A DNA stretch of 64,000 nucleotides from CAVSEK01 sp963726975 (GTDB lineage: Bacteria > Actinomycetota > Actinomycetes > Mycobacteriales > SCTD01), in contig CAVSEK010000013.1 of NCBI GenBank assembly GCA_963726975.1, positions 248,001 through 312,000 on the forward strand, given 5' to 3'. Made by a program: the position numbers and the translations under genes. The stretch's first letter is position 1. Every line of letters starts with the position of its first letter. Shown here in pieces: positions 22,019-30,090 of the stretch. The notes below the pieces were generated by a model that had not been told where the DNA came from, ran no database searches, and saw only the letters and a list, made by a program, of their open reading frames with translations.

Positions 22019-23308
22019 CTAGCCGACCCGCTGCGCGCGGCCCAGGATGCCCTGGGGCCGCACGAGCAGGATGACGATGAGCACGACGAGCGCACCCGCG
22101 TTCTTGAGCTCCACGGGCACGACCAGCGTCGAGACCTGGGTGAAGATGCCGACGACCAGGCTGCCGACCAGGGCGCCGAACGCGGTGCCGAGGCCGCCGA
22201 GGGTGACCGCGGCGAAGACGAGCAGCAGGATCTGGAAGCCCAGCTGGAAGCCGACCTGCTGGCCCAGCCCCAGCAGGATGCCGGCGAGCCCGGCGAGCGC
22301 GGCGCCGGCGACCCACACGACCGCGATGACCCGCTCGACGTCGATCCCGGACGAGGCCGCCAGGGCCGGGTTGTCGGCCACGGCCCGGGTCGCCTTGCCG
22401 ATCCGGGTCCGCAGCAGGGCGTACGCCACGGCCGCCAGCACGACCAGCGCCAGGACGATGGTGAACGCGTCCTTGTCGGCCAGGGCGACCGGCCCGTAGT
22501 CCCGGGCGCGCTGCAGCTGGTAGTCGCGGTAGGGGCGCGAGGCCCCGCCGAACAGGTAGAGGTAGAAGCCGCGCAGGAACAGCGCGAGCCCGATCGTCAC
22601 GACGAGCATGGCGATCAGGCCGGTGCCCCGGCGGCGCAGCGGTCGCCACAGCAGCCGGTCCTGCACCCCGCCCAGCAGGCCGGCCGCGACGACGGCCAGG
22701 ACCGCCGCGGGCACCAGCTGCAGCCCGACGACGACGTTGAACAGGTACGCCAGCAGGGCGCCGAGCGTGATGAGCTCGCCGTGCGCGAAGTTGACCAGCC
22801 CGGTCGTGCCGTAGATGAGCGACAGGCCGACGGCGGCCAGCGCGATGATGAGACCGAAGATCAGGCCGTCGACGACGAGCTGGGGGACCCGGCTCGCGCC
22901 GCTGGAGACCTGGCGGGTGCTCTTGCCCAGCGGGAAGAGCACCGAGCGCTGCTGCCCCTCGGCGACGGGCAGCGTCACCGTCGCGGTGCGGCCCTCGCGG
23001 ACGGAGACGCCGTCGGGCAGGGTGTCCTCGTCCAGCGTGACGGTGTAGGTGCCCGGTCCGGGCACCGGCGCCACGAAGCTCCCGTCGTCGCCGGTCTCGA
23101 CCGTGACGACCTCGGTGTCGCCGTTCTTCACCACGATGGAGACCCCGGCCACGGGGTCGCCGCCGTCGGACAGGGTCCCCCGGTAGGCCTCGCCCGCGGC
23201 CGCCGCCGGCCCGGCCAGCCCGACCAGCCCGGCACCGAGCGTGAGCACCCCGGCGAGCAGGAGGAGCAGCACCCGGCGCAGCGGTGCGGGGGAGGCGGGT
23301 CGGCCCAC
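22019..23308 (-). CDS. livH: Branched-chain amino-acid ABC transporter permease LivH with N-terminal extracytoplasmic domain
   Basis: This 429-residue protein carries the LivH permease in its C-terminal 290 residues (GLIFGLIIALAAVGLSLIYG, TGLVNFAHGELITLGAL, and LAGILLGLGQQVGFQLGFQI). In front of it are a signal-peptide-like helix (RRVLLLLLAGVLTLGAGLVG) and a domain of about 110 residues. That domain looks like a carboxypeptidase-regulatory/transthyretin-type beta sandwich (GVSIVVKNGDTEVVTV, TGDDGSFVAPVPGPGTYTV). LivH proteins are usually about 300 residues and lack this. The domain should lie outside the membrane, possibly docking the binding protein (inference). A GAGGAG site supports the GTG start at 23308. 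It is the first gene of livHMGF. Confidence 0.9.
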   Translation of the reverse strand: MGRPASPAPLRRVLLLLLAGVLTLGAGLVGLAGPAAAAGEAYRGTLSDGGDPVAGVSIVVKNGDTEVVTVETGDDGSFVAPVPGPGTYTVTLDEDTLPDGVSVREGRTATVTLPVAEGQQRSVLFPLGKSTRQVSSGASRVPQLVVDGLIFGLIIALAAVGLSLIYGTTGLVNFAHGELITLGALLAYLFNVVVGLQLVPAAVLAVVAAGLLGGVQDRLLWRPLRRRGTGLIAMLVVTIGLALFLRGFYLYLFGGASRPYRDYQLQRARDYGPVALADKDAFTIVLALVVLAAVAYALLRTRIGKATRAVADNPALAASSGIDVERVIAVVWVAGAALAGLAGILLGLGQQVGFQLGFQILLLVFAAVTLGGLGTAFGALVGSLVVGIFTQVSTLVVPVELKNAGALVVLIVILLVRPQGILGRAQRVG

Positions 23309-23454
23309 GCGGGCTCCTCGTTCGAGCGGGTCCCCGCAGGGACGGGCGTCAGGGGCGGCGGTGCGGGAGGGAGGGCCGGGCCCCCGCTCGGCGTCACCCA
23401 ACCACAGCGGGGGGCAGGCGTACGCCAGGTCGCGCAGGTCCGTGACCGGGTCGG

Positions 23455-23460
23455 TACGGT
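23455..23460 (+). promoter_or_regulatory. Candidate -10 hexamer (TACGGT), leaderless orphan livF-like gene
   Basis: TACGGT lies six bases before the GTG at 23467. It is in the divergent interval shared with livH, so it gives this gene its own leaderless promoter. Confidence 0.5.
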
Positions 23461-23466
23461 CGCCGC

Positions 23467-24180
23467 GTGCTGCAGGTCACCGGCCTCGAGGTGCACCGGC
23501 AGCGGGTGCCGGTGCTCGTCGGTGTCGACCTCGAGGTGCGCGCCGGCGAGGTGGTCGCCCTCGTCGGCGCGAACGGGTCCGGGCGGACCTCCCTGCTGCT
23601 GGCGGTGTCGGGCCTGCTGCGGCCGGTGCGCGGGCAGGTGCTGCTGGACGGCCGGCCGCTCACCGGCCTGCGTCCCGACCGCGTCGTCGCCGCCGGGGTG
23701 GGCCACGTGCCGCAGGGCCGGCGCGTCTTCGCACGGCTCACCGTCCGGGAGAACCTGCTGGTCGGCGGGCACCTCCTGCTCCGGCGGGGGAGGGGCACCC
23801 GGGCGTACGAGGCGGCCGTGGAGCGGGTGCTCGGGCTCTTCCCCGTGCTCGCGGAGCGCGCCGACTCCCCGGCCGGCACGCTGTCGGGCGGGGAGCAGCA
23901 GCAGCTCGCGGTGGGTCGCGCCCTGGTGGCGCGTCCCCGGCTGCTCCTGCTCGACGAGCCGACCACGGGGCTGGCGCCGACGACGGCTGCGGCCCTGCTC
24001 GACGCGGTGCGCCGGGTGGCCGAGGAGGGCACGGCGGTGCTGCTCGTCGATCAGGCAGAGCCGGCGCTGCGCACCGCCGACCGGGGCGTGGTGCTCGAGA
24101 CCGGCCGGGTGGTGCTGACCGGTCCCGCGGCGGACCTGCTGGCGGACCCGGGCCTGCGGGCGGCCCACCTCGGGGGGTGA
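23467..24180 (+). CDS. Orphan LivF-like ABC ATPase with Arg in the Walker A motif
   Basis: This 237-residue ATP-binding protein is of the LivF type, with Q-loop HVPQGRRVFARLTVRENLL, signature LSGGEQQQLAVGRALV, Walker B LLLLDEPTTGLAP and switch VLLVDQAEPALRTA. The Walker A reads GANGSGRTS, with Arg replacing the lysine that contacts ATP phosphates. That change normally weakens or abolishes hydrolysis, though binding may remain. It is transcribed divergently from livHMGF, which already encodes both a LivF and a LivG. It may be an alternative or regulatory ATPase subunit, or a decaying duplicate; the rest of the protein is well preserved, which argues against decay. Confidence 0.85.
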   Translation: MLQVTGLEVHRQRVPVLVGVDLEVRAGEVVALVGANGSGRTSLLLAVSGLLRPVRGQVLLDGRPLTGLRPDRVVAAGVGHVPQGRRVFARLTVRENLLVGGHLLLRRGRGTRAYEAAVERVLGLFPVLAERADSPAGTLSGGEQQQLAVGRALVARPRLLLLDEPTTGLAPTTAAALLDAVRRVAEEGTAVLLVDQAEPALRTADRGVVLETGRVVLTGPAADLLADPGLRAAHLGG

Positions 24181-24197
24181 GGCCCGACCCGCGAGCG

Positions 24198-24392
24198 CTA
24201 CTCGGCGGTGTACTCGCCGCCGGAGGACAGCCGGTTGGCCTTGACGTCGATCCCCGGGGGCAGCGGACCGCTGACGGTCACGCCGTTCTTGGTGTTGCTC
24301 CCCTCGGAGCTCTCCTGGGAGACGGCGACGATGCCGAACACCACCAGCGCGTAGACGGCGACGCCCGCCGCGAGCAGGCCGAGGTCCTTCAT
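24198..24392 (-). CDS. Small membrane protein of unknown function
   Basis: This 64-residue protein has one N-terminal membrane helix (GLLAAGVAVYALVVFGIVAV) and a polar tail rich in Ser, Gly and Asn. With no lipobox or cleavage motif, it is probably a single-pass membrane protein with an external C-terminus. I do not recognise a family. The ATG was chosen because it starts the hydrophobic stretch and lies seven bases after a TACGGT hexamer, so the gene looks leaderless. The longer reading frame upstream is Arg/Ser/Pro-rich and not convincing protein. It is convergent with the orphan ATPase gene, 17 bases apart. Confidence 0.6.
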   Translation of the reverse strand: MKDLGLLAAGVAVYALVVFGIVAVSQESSEGSNTKNGVTVSGPLPPGIDVKANRLSSGGEYTAE

Positions 24393-24399
24393 GGGCAGG

Positions 24400-24405
24400 A
24401 CCGTA
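24400..24405 (-). promoter_or_regulatory. Candidate -10 hexamer (TACGGT) for the small membrane protein
   Basis: On the minus strand TACGGT is followed by seven bases and the ATG at 24392, the leaderless spacing seen elsewhere in the window. It lies just after the stop of the DUF554 gene. Confidence 0.45.
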
Positions 24406-24423
24406 CCCGCTGAGGGCCCGCGG

Positions 24424-25146
24424 CTAGCGCAGGACCCCGACCAGCGCCGACAGCGCCGGGGCCGCGAGCAGGGCGGGCAGCAGGTCGCCGACCGCCACGG
24501 GCTTGACCGCGAGCAGACGCAGCCCGACGCCGAGCAGCAGGACCCCGCCGGTGGCGGTGAGCGCGGCGAGCTCGGCCTCGGGCAGCAGCGTCCCGAGGGC
24601 CGCACCGAGCCCGGTCAGCCCGCCCTGCACCACGGCGACCGACAGGGCGGACGCGGCGACCCCCCAGCCGAGCGACGCCGCGAAGGCCAGCGCCGCGAAG
24701 CCGTCGAGGGTGCTCTTGAGGACGAGCTGGTCGATCCCGCGGCCCAGCCCGTCGGACAGGCTGCCGAGCACGGTGAGGGGTCCGACGCAGAAGACCAGGG
24801 AGGCCGTGACGAAGCCCTCGACGAAGCGGTCGCGGCCCTGCGCCCGCCCGCCGGCGCGGCGCTGCAGCGCGGCACCGGCGCCCTCCAGCCGGTCCTCCAG
24901 GCGCAGCAGGCTGCCGGTGATCCCGCCGGTGAGCAGCGCGCCGAGCACGACGAGCAGCCCGGCGGAGCCGCCGACCCGCGCCGCGAGCGCCGGGCTGGCC
25001 AGGCCGTCGGCGATGCCGGCAGCCCCGATCACCAGCGTGACGAGGCCGAGGGCGTCGGTGACGGTGCCGCGGGTCCGCTGCGGCAACCGCCCGCCGAGCA
25101 GCACCCCGGCGCCGGAGCCGACGAGGACGGTGGCGACGTTGAGCAC
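24424..25146 (-). CDS. DUF554 family membrane protein
   Basis: This protein of about 240 residues has six or seven hydrophobic segments and the DUF554 (YdfK/YqgA-like) pattern. Key blocks are LNVATVLVGSGAGVLLGGRL at the N-terminus, GFVTASLVFCVGPLTVLGSL and LKSTLDGFAALAFAASLGWG. The function of the family is unknown. The GTG at 25146 is the first conventional start. Seven codons upstream is an in-frame CTG preceded by GGAGG at good spacing. Starting there gives MFRGAGTVLNVATV, closer to the usual family N-terminus (MFxGxGTxxN), so the true start may be the CTG at 25167. Confidence 0.85.
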   Translation of the reverse strand: MLNVATVLVGSGAGVLLGGRLPQRTRGTVTDALGLVTLVIGAAGIADGLASPALAARVGGSAGLLVVLGALLTGGITGSLLRLEDRLEGAGAALQRRAGGRAQGRDRFVEGFVTASLVFCVGPLTVLGSLSDGLGRGIDQLVLKSTLDGFAALAFAASLGWGVAASALSVAVVQGGLTGLGAALGTLLPEAELAALTATGGVLLLGVGLRLLAVKPVAVGDLLPALLAAPALSALVGVLR

Positions 25147-25316
25147 GGTGCCGGCGCCGCGGAACAGGACGACCTCCGGGTGCGGGGCGGGTATCGGGCG
25201 GGACGCGTGGTGCGGGGCGCCGGCAGGCAGTACGGTCAGCGGCCGGGTCTGGCGGGGAGCCTAGGAGGTCTCCGCACGGACGCCGCGTGCTCGTCCCGAC
25301 GACCTCAGGGAGTCCC

Positions 25317-26018
25317 GTGGCCCGGCCTCCGCTGCGCGTGCGCGCAGCAACGCCCGACGACCTGCCCGCCCTGCTCGAGCTCGGCGGCGAGCTGCGCGAG
25401 CGGCTGCTGCCCGGGGAGGGCACCCGCAGCCGCGACCCGGGCTCGGCGGTCGCGCTCGCGCTGTCGGCCCGCTACGCAGAGGCGCTCGCCGACCGCCGAC
25501 GGCACCTCGTCGTCGTCGTCGACGCGGGCCGCGGGGTGCGGACCGACGGCCGCCCCGCCGAGGAGGTGCTCGGCATGGCGCTGTTCACGGTCGCCCCGGC
25601 GAACGCGCTGCTCGACCACCCGGCGGTGCACGTCGACCACGCGGTCGTCGCCGACCGGCACCGGAGGCGGGGGGCCGGCCGCGCCCTCGTGGCCGCCGCC
25701 GCGTCCTTCGCCGAGGAGCGCGGCGTCGACCAGCTCGTCGTCTCGGTGCACCCGGGCTCGCGGGAGGCCAACCGCTTCTTCGCGCGGCTGGGCTTCGCGC
25801 CGCTCGCCACGCGCCGCTCCGCCACGGTCGGAGCCGTCCGGCGGCGGCTGGCGTCCGCGGGCGAGGGCACGGCGCTCGACACCGCCCTGCGCCGTCGCCG
25901 GGGCCGCACCGCGCTCGGGCGCTCCTGGACCGGCGACGCGACCCGTCCCGACCTGCCCGCCTGGACGGCCGGGCCCGCGCCCGAGCGGCGCAGCGGAGCG
26001 GGCGACCGCCGGGCCTGA
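25317..26018 (+). CDS. GNAT family N-acetyltransferase
   Basis: This 233-residue acetyltransferase has an N-terminal LRVRAATPDDLPALLELGGE, the conserved beta strand around EVLGMALFTV and the acetyl-CoA-binding signature VVADRHRRRGAGRALVAAAA near residue 120. It continues with the fold's NRFFARLGFAPL. About 60 C-terminal residues after the domain are Arg-rich and look disordered. The substrate is not predictable. The GTG at 25317 was preferred over one at 25287 because a GGGAG site lies four bases before it. It sits just upstream of polA with no recognisable functional link. Confidence 0.8.
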   Translation: MARPPLRVRAATPDDLPALLELGGELRERLLPGEGTRSRDPGSAVALALSARYAEALADRRRHLVVVVDAGRGVRTDGRPAEEVLGMALFTVAPANALLDHPAVHVDHAVVADRHRRRGAGRALVAAAASFAEERGVDQLVVSVHPGSREANRFFARLGFAPLATRRSATVGAVRRRLASAGEGTALDTALRRRRGRTALGRSWTGDATRPDLPAWTAGPAPERRSGAGDRRA

Positions 26019-26025
26019 GCGCTCC

Positions 26026-26031
26026 TAGACT
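26026..26031 (+). promoter_or_regulatory. Candidate -10 hexamer (TAGACT) for leaderless polA
   Basis: TAGACT followed by six bases and the polA GTG. The 19-base gap after the GNAT gene has no Shine-Dalgarno. Confidence 0.55.
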
Positions 26032-26037
26032 CCGGCC

Positions 26038-28797
26038 GTGGCCGCCGCTCCTGACCGACCGACCGCGCAGGACGACCCGGCCCCCCGGTCGAGGTTGCTG
26101 CTGCTCGACGGCCACTCGCTGGCGTACCGCGCCTTCTTCGCGCTGCCGGTGGAGAACTTCTCGACGACCGACGGTCAGCCGACGAACGCCGTGTACGGCT
26201 TCACGGCGATGCTCATCAACGTGCTGCGCGACGAGCAGCCGACGCACCTGGCCGTCGCCTTCGACGAGAGCGCGCCGACCTTCCGCCACGAGCAGTACGC
26301 CGACTACAAGGCGGGCCGGGCCGAGACGCCGACCGACTTCCGCGGCCAGGTCAGCCTCGTCAAGGAGGTGCTCGACGCGCTGCGCGTGCCCCGGGTGAGC
26401 CGGCCGGGCTTCGAGGCCGACGACGTCATCGCCACGCTGGCGGCGCAGGCCGAGGCCGAGGGCATGGAGGTCCTCATCGTCACGGGCGACCGCGACGCCT
26501 TCCAGCTCGTGAGCGACCGGGTGACCGTGCTGTACAACGCGCGGGGCGTGTCCGACATGCGCCGGATGACCCCCGACGCCGTGCTGGAGAAGTACGGCCT
26601 GGGGCCGCAGCAGTACCCGGAGTTCGCCGCGCTGCGCGGTGACCCGAGCGACAACCTGCCCAGCGTGCCGGGCCTGGGCGAGAAGACGGCGACCAAGCTC
26701 ATCCAGCAGTACGGCGACGTCGGCGCGCTCATCGACGCCGTCGACGAGGTCAAGGGCAAGGTCGGGGCGGCGCTGCGCGAGCGGGCTGCCGACGTGCTGC
26801 GCAACCGCCGGCTCACCGAGCTCGACCGCGCCGTGCCCCTGGAGGTCGGGCCGCACGACCTGCGGCTCGGGCAGTGGGACCGCGACGAGGTGCACAAGGT
26901 CTTCGACGCGCTCCAGTTCCGCGTCCTGCGCGAGCGCCTCTACGCGACCCTGTCGTCCGTCGAACCGGAGGCCGACCAGGGCTTCGAGGTCGACGCGCGG
27001 GTGCTGGCGCCCGGCGAGGTCCGGGGCTTCCTCGCCGGCCTGCCCCGCGGGGTGCGGGTCGGGCTGCACGTCAGGGGCACCTGGGGGAGGGGCACGGGCG
27101 ACGCCTCCGGCCTCGGCGTCGCGGGTGCCTCCCCGCCGGAGGACGACGCCCCCGCGGTCGCCGACGCCCCGGCCGACGCGGCGTACGTCGACCTGCACGT
27201 GCTGACCCCCGACGACGAGGCGGCGCTCGGCGACTGGCTCGCCGACGACGCGGTGCCCAAGGCGGTCCACGACCTCAAGGGCCCGCTGCTGGCGCTGCAG
27301 GCGCGTGGCTGGGACCTGCGCGGCGTCACGAGCGACACCGCGCTGGCGGCCTACCTGGCGCTGCCGGGGCAGGGCAGCTTCGACCTCGGCGACCTGGCGC
27401 TGCGCTACCTGCGGCGCGAGCTGCGGGCCGAGGCGGCCGCGTCCGGGCAGCTGACGCTCGACGGCGGGGCCGAGGCCGAGGACGACGCGGCGGCCGCCTC
27501 GACGGTCCTGCACGCGCGGGCCGTCGCCGACCTGGCCGGTGCCCTCGACGACGACCTCGAGCGCCGCGCGGGCACCGCGCTGCTGCGCGACCTCGAGCTG
27601 CCGCTGGTGCGCGTGCTCGCCGACTGCGAGCGGGTCGGCATCGCCGCCGACGTCGACCACCTCGTCGCCCTGGAGACCCGGCTGCGCGACCAGGTCAAGG
27701 CCGCGGCGGGGTCGGCGTACGAGAGCGTCGGCCACGAGTTCCACCTGGGCAGCCCCAAGCAGCTGCAGGAGCTGCTGTTCGTCGAGCTCGGGCTGCCGAA
27801 GACCAAGAAGATCAAGACCGGCTGGACGACGGACGCCGACGCGCTGCAGAACACGCTGCTCGGCACCCACCCGGTCGTCGAGCGGCTGCTGCACCACCGG
27901 GAGATGACCCGGCTGCTCATGGTCGTGGAGAAGCAGCTGCTGCCGACGGTCGCCGACGACGGGCGCATCCACACCACCTTCAAGCAGATGGTGGCGGCGA
28001 CCGGCCGGCTGTCCAGCGACGGCCCCAACCTGCAGAACGTCCCGATCCGCACGGCGCAGGGCCGCGAGATCCGGCAGGGCTTCGTCGCCGGGCCGGGCTT
28101 CGAGGCGCTGATGACCGCCGACTACAGCCAGATCGAGATGCGGATCATGGCGCACCTGTCGCAGGACGACGGGCTGAAGGAGGCCTTCCGGTCCGGCGAG
28201 GACCTGCACTCCTTCGTGGCGTCCCGCGCGTTCGGCGTGCCGGTGGACCAGGTCGACCCCGAGCTGCGCCGGCGGGTGAAGGCGATGTCCTACGGCCTGG
28301 CGTACGGCCTGTCCGCGTACGGGCTGGCCACGCAGCTGCGGATCTCGACCGACGAGGCGCGCGAGCAGATGACGGCGTACTTCGAGCGGTTCGGCGGGAT
28401 CCGCGACTACCTGCGCGACGTCGTCGACCAGGCCCGTCGCGACGGCTACACCTCGACGATCCTCGACCGCCGGCGCTACCTGCCCGACCTGACGAGCGAC
28501 AACGGGCAGCGCCGCCAGATGGCCGAGCGGATGGCGCTCAACGCGCCGATCCAGGGCAGCGCGGCCGACGTCATCAAGCTCGCGATGCTGGGGGTGTCGC
28601 GGGCGCTGCGCGAGCAGGGCCTGCGCTCGCGCCTGCTGCTGCAGGTGCACGACGAGCTCGTGCTCGAGGTCGCGGACGGCGAGCGCGAGGCGCTCGAGGC
28701 CCTGGTGCGGCGCGAGATGGGCGACGCCTACCCGCTGGACGTCGCGCTCGACGTCAGCGTCGGCGTGGGGCGCACCTGGGACGAGGCGGGGCACTAG
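26038..28797 (+). CDS. polA: DNA polymerase I
   Basis: This 919-residue polymerase fills gaps in excision repair and removes Okazaki primers. The N-terminal 5'-3' exonuclease domain (about residues 18-310) starts LLLLDGHSLAYRAFFALP and has the helix-hairpin-helix region NLPSVPGLGEKTATKLI. The middle 3'-5' exonuclease-like domain appears to lack its catalytic acidic residues, as is usual in actinobacterial PolA (inference). Polymerase motif A is TADYSQIEMRIMAHLS, motif B RRVKAMSYGLAYGLSAYG and motif C LLQVHDELVLE. Length is typical. Its neighbours uvrB, uvrA and uvrC make this region rich in excision repair. The final TAG shares a base with the next gene's GTG. Confidence 0.96.
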   Translation: MAAAPDRPTAQDDPAPRSRLLLLDGHSLAYRAFFALPVENFSTTDGQPTNAVYGFTAMLINVLRDEQPTHLAVAFDESAPTFRHEQYADYKAGRAETPTDFRGQVSLVKEVLDALRVPRVSRPGFEADDVIATLAAQAEAEGMEVLIVTGDRDAFQLVSDRVTVLYNARGVSDMRRMTPDAVLEKYGLGPQQYPEFAALRGDPSDNLPSVPGLGEKTATKLIQQYGDVGALIDAVDEVKGKVGAALRERAADVLRNRRLTELDRAVPLEVGPHDLRLGQWDRDEVHKVFDALQFRVLRERLYATLSSVEPEADQGFEVDARVLAPGEVRGFLAGLPRGVRVGLHVRGTWGRGTGDASGLGVAGASPPEDDAPAVADAPADAAYVDLHVLTPDDEAALGDWLADDAVPKAVHDLKGPLLALQARGWDLRGVTSDTALAAYLALPGQGSFDLGDLALRYLRRELRAEAAASGQLTLDGGAEAEDDAAAASTVLHARAVADLAGALDDDLERRAGTALLRDLELPLVRVLADCERVGIAADVDHLVALETRLRDQVKAAAGSAYESVGHEFHLGSPKQLQELLFVELGLPKTKKIKTGWTTDADALQNTLLGTHPVVERLLHHREMTRLLMVVEKQLLPTVADDGRIHTTFKQMVAATGRLSSDGPNLQNVPIRTAQGREIRQGFVAGPGFEALMTADYSQIEMRIMAHLSQDDGLKEAFRSGEDLHSFVASRAFGVPVDQVDPELRRRVKAMSYGLAYGLSAYGLATQLRISTDEAREQMTAYFERFGGIRDYLRDVVDQARRDGYTSTILDRRRYLPDLTSDNGQRRQMAERMALNAPIQGSAADVIKLAMLGVSRALREQGLRSRLLLQVHDELVLEVADGEREALEALVRREMGDAYPLDVALDVSVGVGRTWDEAGH

Positions 28798-29588
28798 TGC
28801 GCCACGCCGCCTTCCTCGCGCCGTTCGACGAGCTCGCCGACCCGCGGGTCGTGGCCGACCTGGCCGCGGTCGCCGAGGAGGCGGGCTGGGACGGCTTCTT
28901 CGTCTGGGACCACATCACCTACCGCCCGCCGGTCGAGGCGGTCGCCGACCCGTGGGTCGTCCTGTCCGCCGTCGCCGGCGCGACGCAGCGGCTCCGGCTC
29001 GGGCCGATGGTCACGCCGCTGCCCCGGCGCCGGCCAGCCGTGGTCGCCCGGCAGGTCGCGTCGCTCGACCTGCTCAGCGCAGGCCGGGTGACCTTCGGCG
29101 TGGGGATCGGCGGCGACGGTGCCGGGGAGCTGAGCGCGACCGGCGAGCAGCTCGACGACCGGGCCCGCGGGGCCATGCTCGACGAGGCGCTCGAGGTGCT
29201 CCGCGCGGCGTGGACGGGGGAGCGGGTCGCGCACCGGGGGGAGCACTACGTCGTCGACGGCATCGCCTTCCGGCCGGTCCCCGTGCAGCGGCCCGGCCCG
29301 CCGGTCTGGGTCGCGGCGCGGTACGGCAACCCCGTGCCGCTGCGGCGCGCCGCCCGGCACGACGGCGTCTTCCCCATCGGCCTGCCCGGCGCCGACGCGC
29401 TCGAGGAGCTGGTCGCGCAGGTGCGGCCCCACGACCGCCCGTACGACGTCGCGGTGGGCGGCCCGCCCGGCACCGATCCGCGGGCCTACGCCGCGGCCGG
29501 CGCCACCTGGTGGATGACGTCGTGGCCGGCCGAGGTGGGGCCGGCGCGCGAGGTGCGCGCGGTCCTGCGCGGCGGCCCGCCGCGCTGA
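28797..29588 (+). CDS. LLM-class flavin-dependent oxidoreductase
   Basis: This 263-residue luciferase-like monooxygenase has a TIM-barrel N-terminus (RHAAFLAPFDELADPRVVAD), followed by GWDGFFVWDHITYRPP, LRLGPMVTPLPRRRPAVVAR and RVTFGVGIGGDG. These are standard blocks of the F420- or FMN-dependent family. In actinobacteria many relatives use F420, but the cofactor cannot be settled here. Substrate is unknown. The GTG start shares its first base with the polA stop (TAGTG), so it may be translated by re-initiation after polA. It is convergent with argA, four bases apart. Confidence 0.85.
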   Translation: MRHAAFLAPFDELADPRVVADLAAVAEEAGWDGFFVWDHITYRPPVEAVADPWVVLSAVAGATQRLRLGPMVTPLPRRRPAVVARQVASLDLLSAGRVTFGVGIGGDGAGELSATGEQLDDRARGAMLDEALEVLRAAWTGERVAHRGEHYVVDGIAFRPVPVQRPGPPVWVAARYGNPVPLRRAARHDGVFPIGLPGADALEELVAQVRPHDRPYDVAVGGPPGTDPRAYAAAGATWWMTSWPAEVGPAREVRAVLRGGPPR

Positions 29589-29592
29589 CGGG

Positions 29593-30090
29593 CTACAGCT
29601 CGAGCAGCATCCGGGTGTTGCCCAGGGTGTTCGGCCGCACGCGCGCCAGGTCCAGGAACTCGGCGACGCCCTCGTCGGGGGACTGCAGGAGCTCCTCGAG
29701 GGCGCCGGCGTCGACCGCGACCCGCTCCACCGGCACGAAGCCGGCCCGGGCGAAGAAGGCGGTCTCGAAGGTGAGGCAGAAGACCCGGGCGACGCCGACC
29801 GCCCGGGCCTGCTCGAGCAGGCGGTCCAGCAGGGCCGCGCCGACGCCGGTGCCCCGCACGGTGGGGTCGACGGCCAGGGTGCGCACCTCGGCGAGGTCGG
29901 CCCAGAGCACGTGCAGAGCGCCGCACCCGACGACCCGCTCGCCGTCCACCGCGACGAAGAACTCCTGCACGTCCTCGTACAGCGTGACCGTCGCCTTGCC
30001 GAGCAGGCGCCGGTCGGCGGTCCACGCGTCGACCAGCGCGCGGACCTGCGGGACGTCGGCGGTGCGGGCCCGCCGGACCTCGACGGTCAG
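29593..30090 (-). CDS. argA: Amino-acid N-acetyltransferase (N-acetylglutamate synthase)
   Basis: This GNAT protein of about 165 residues acetylates glutamate with acetyl-CoA to start arginine synthesis. It closely matches the short actinobacterial ArgA (Rv2747 type): VRRARTADVPQVRALVD, VTLYEDVQEFFVA, VVGCGALHVLWADLAEVRT, the acetyl-CoA loop VRGTGVGAALLDRLLEQA, LTFETAFFARAGF, and GVAEFLDLARVRPNTLGNT. No ATG, GTG or TTG sits at the expected place. A CTG at 30090 overlaps the upstream stop (CTGA), in the same 4-base geometry as the GTGA overlaps elsewhere, and is the probable start. It is co-transcribed with the wax ester synthase gene. No other arg gene is present here. Confidence 0.88.
   Translation of the reverse strand: MTVEVRRARTADVPQVRALVDAWTADRRLLGKATVTLYEDVQEFFVAVDGERVVGCGALHVLWADLAEVRTLAVDPTVRGTGVGAALLDRLLEQARAVGVARVFCLTFETAFFARAGFVPVERVAVDAGALEELLQSPDEGVAEFLDLARVRPNTLGNTRMLLEL

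Noticed and set aside
25585..28794. Open frame of 1,069 codons antisense to polA
   Set aside because: Low-complexity composition, no family motifs, and complete overlap with intact polA. It is a GC-driven shadow.
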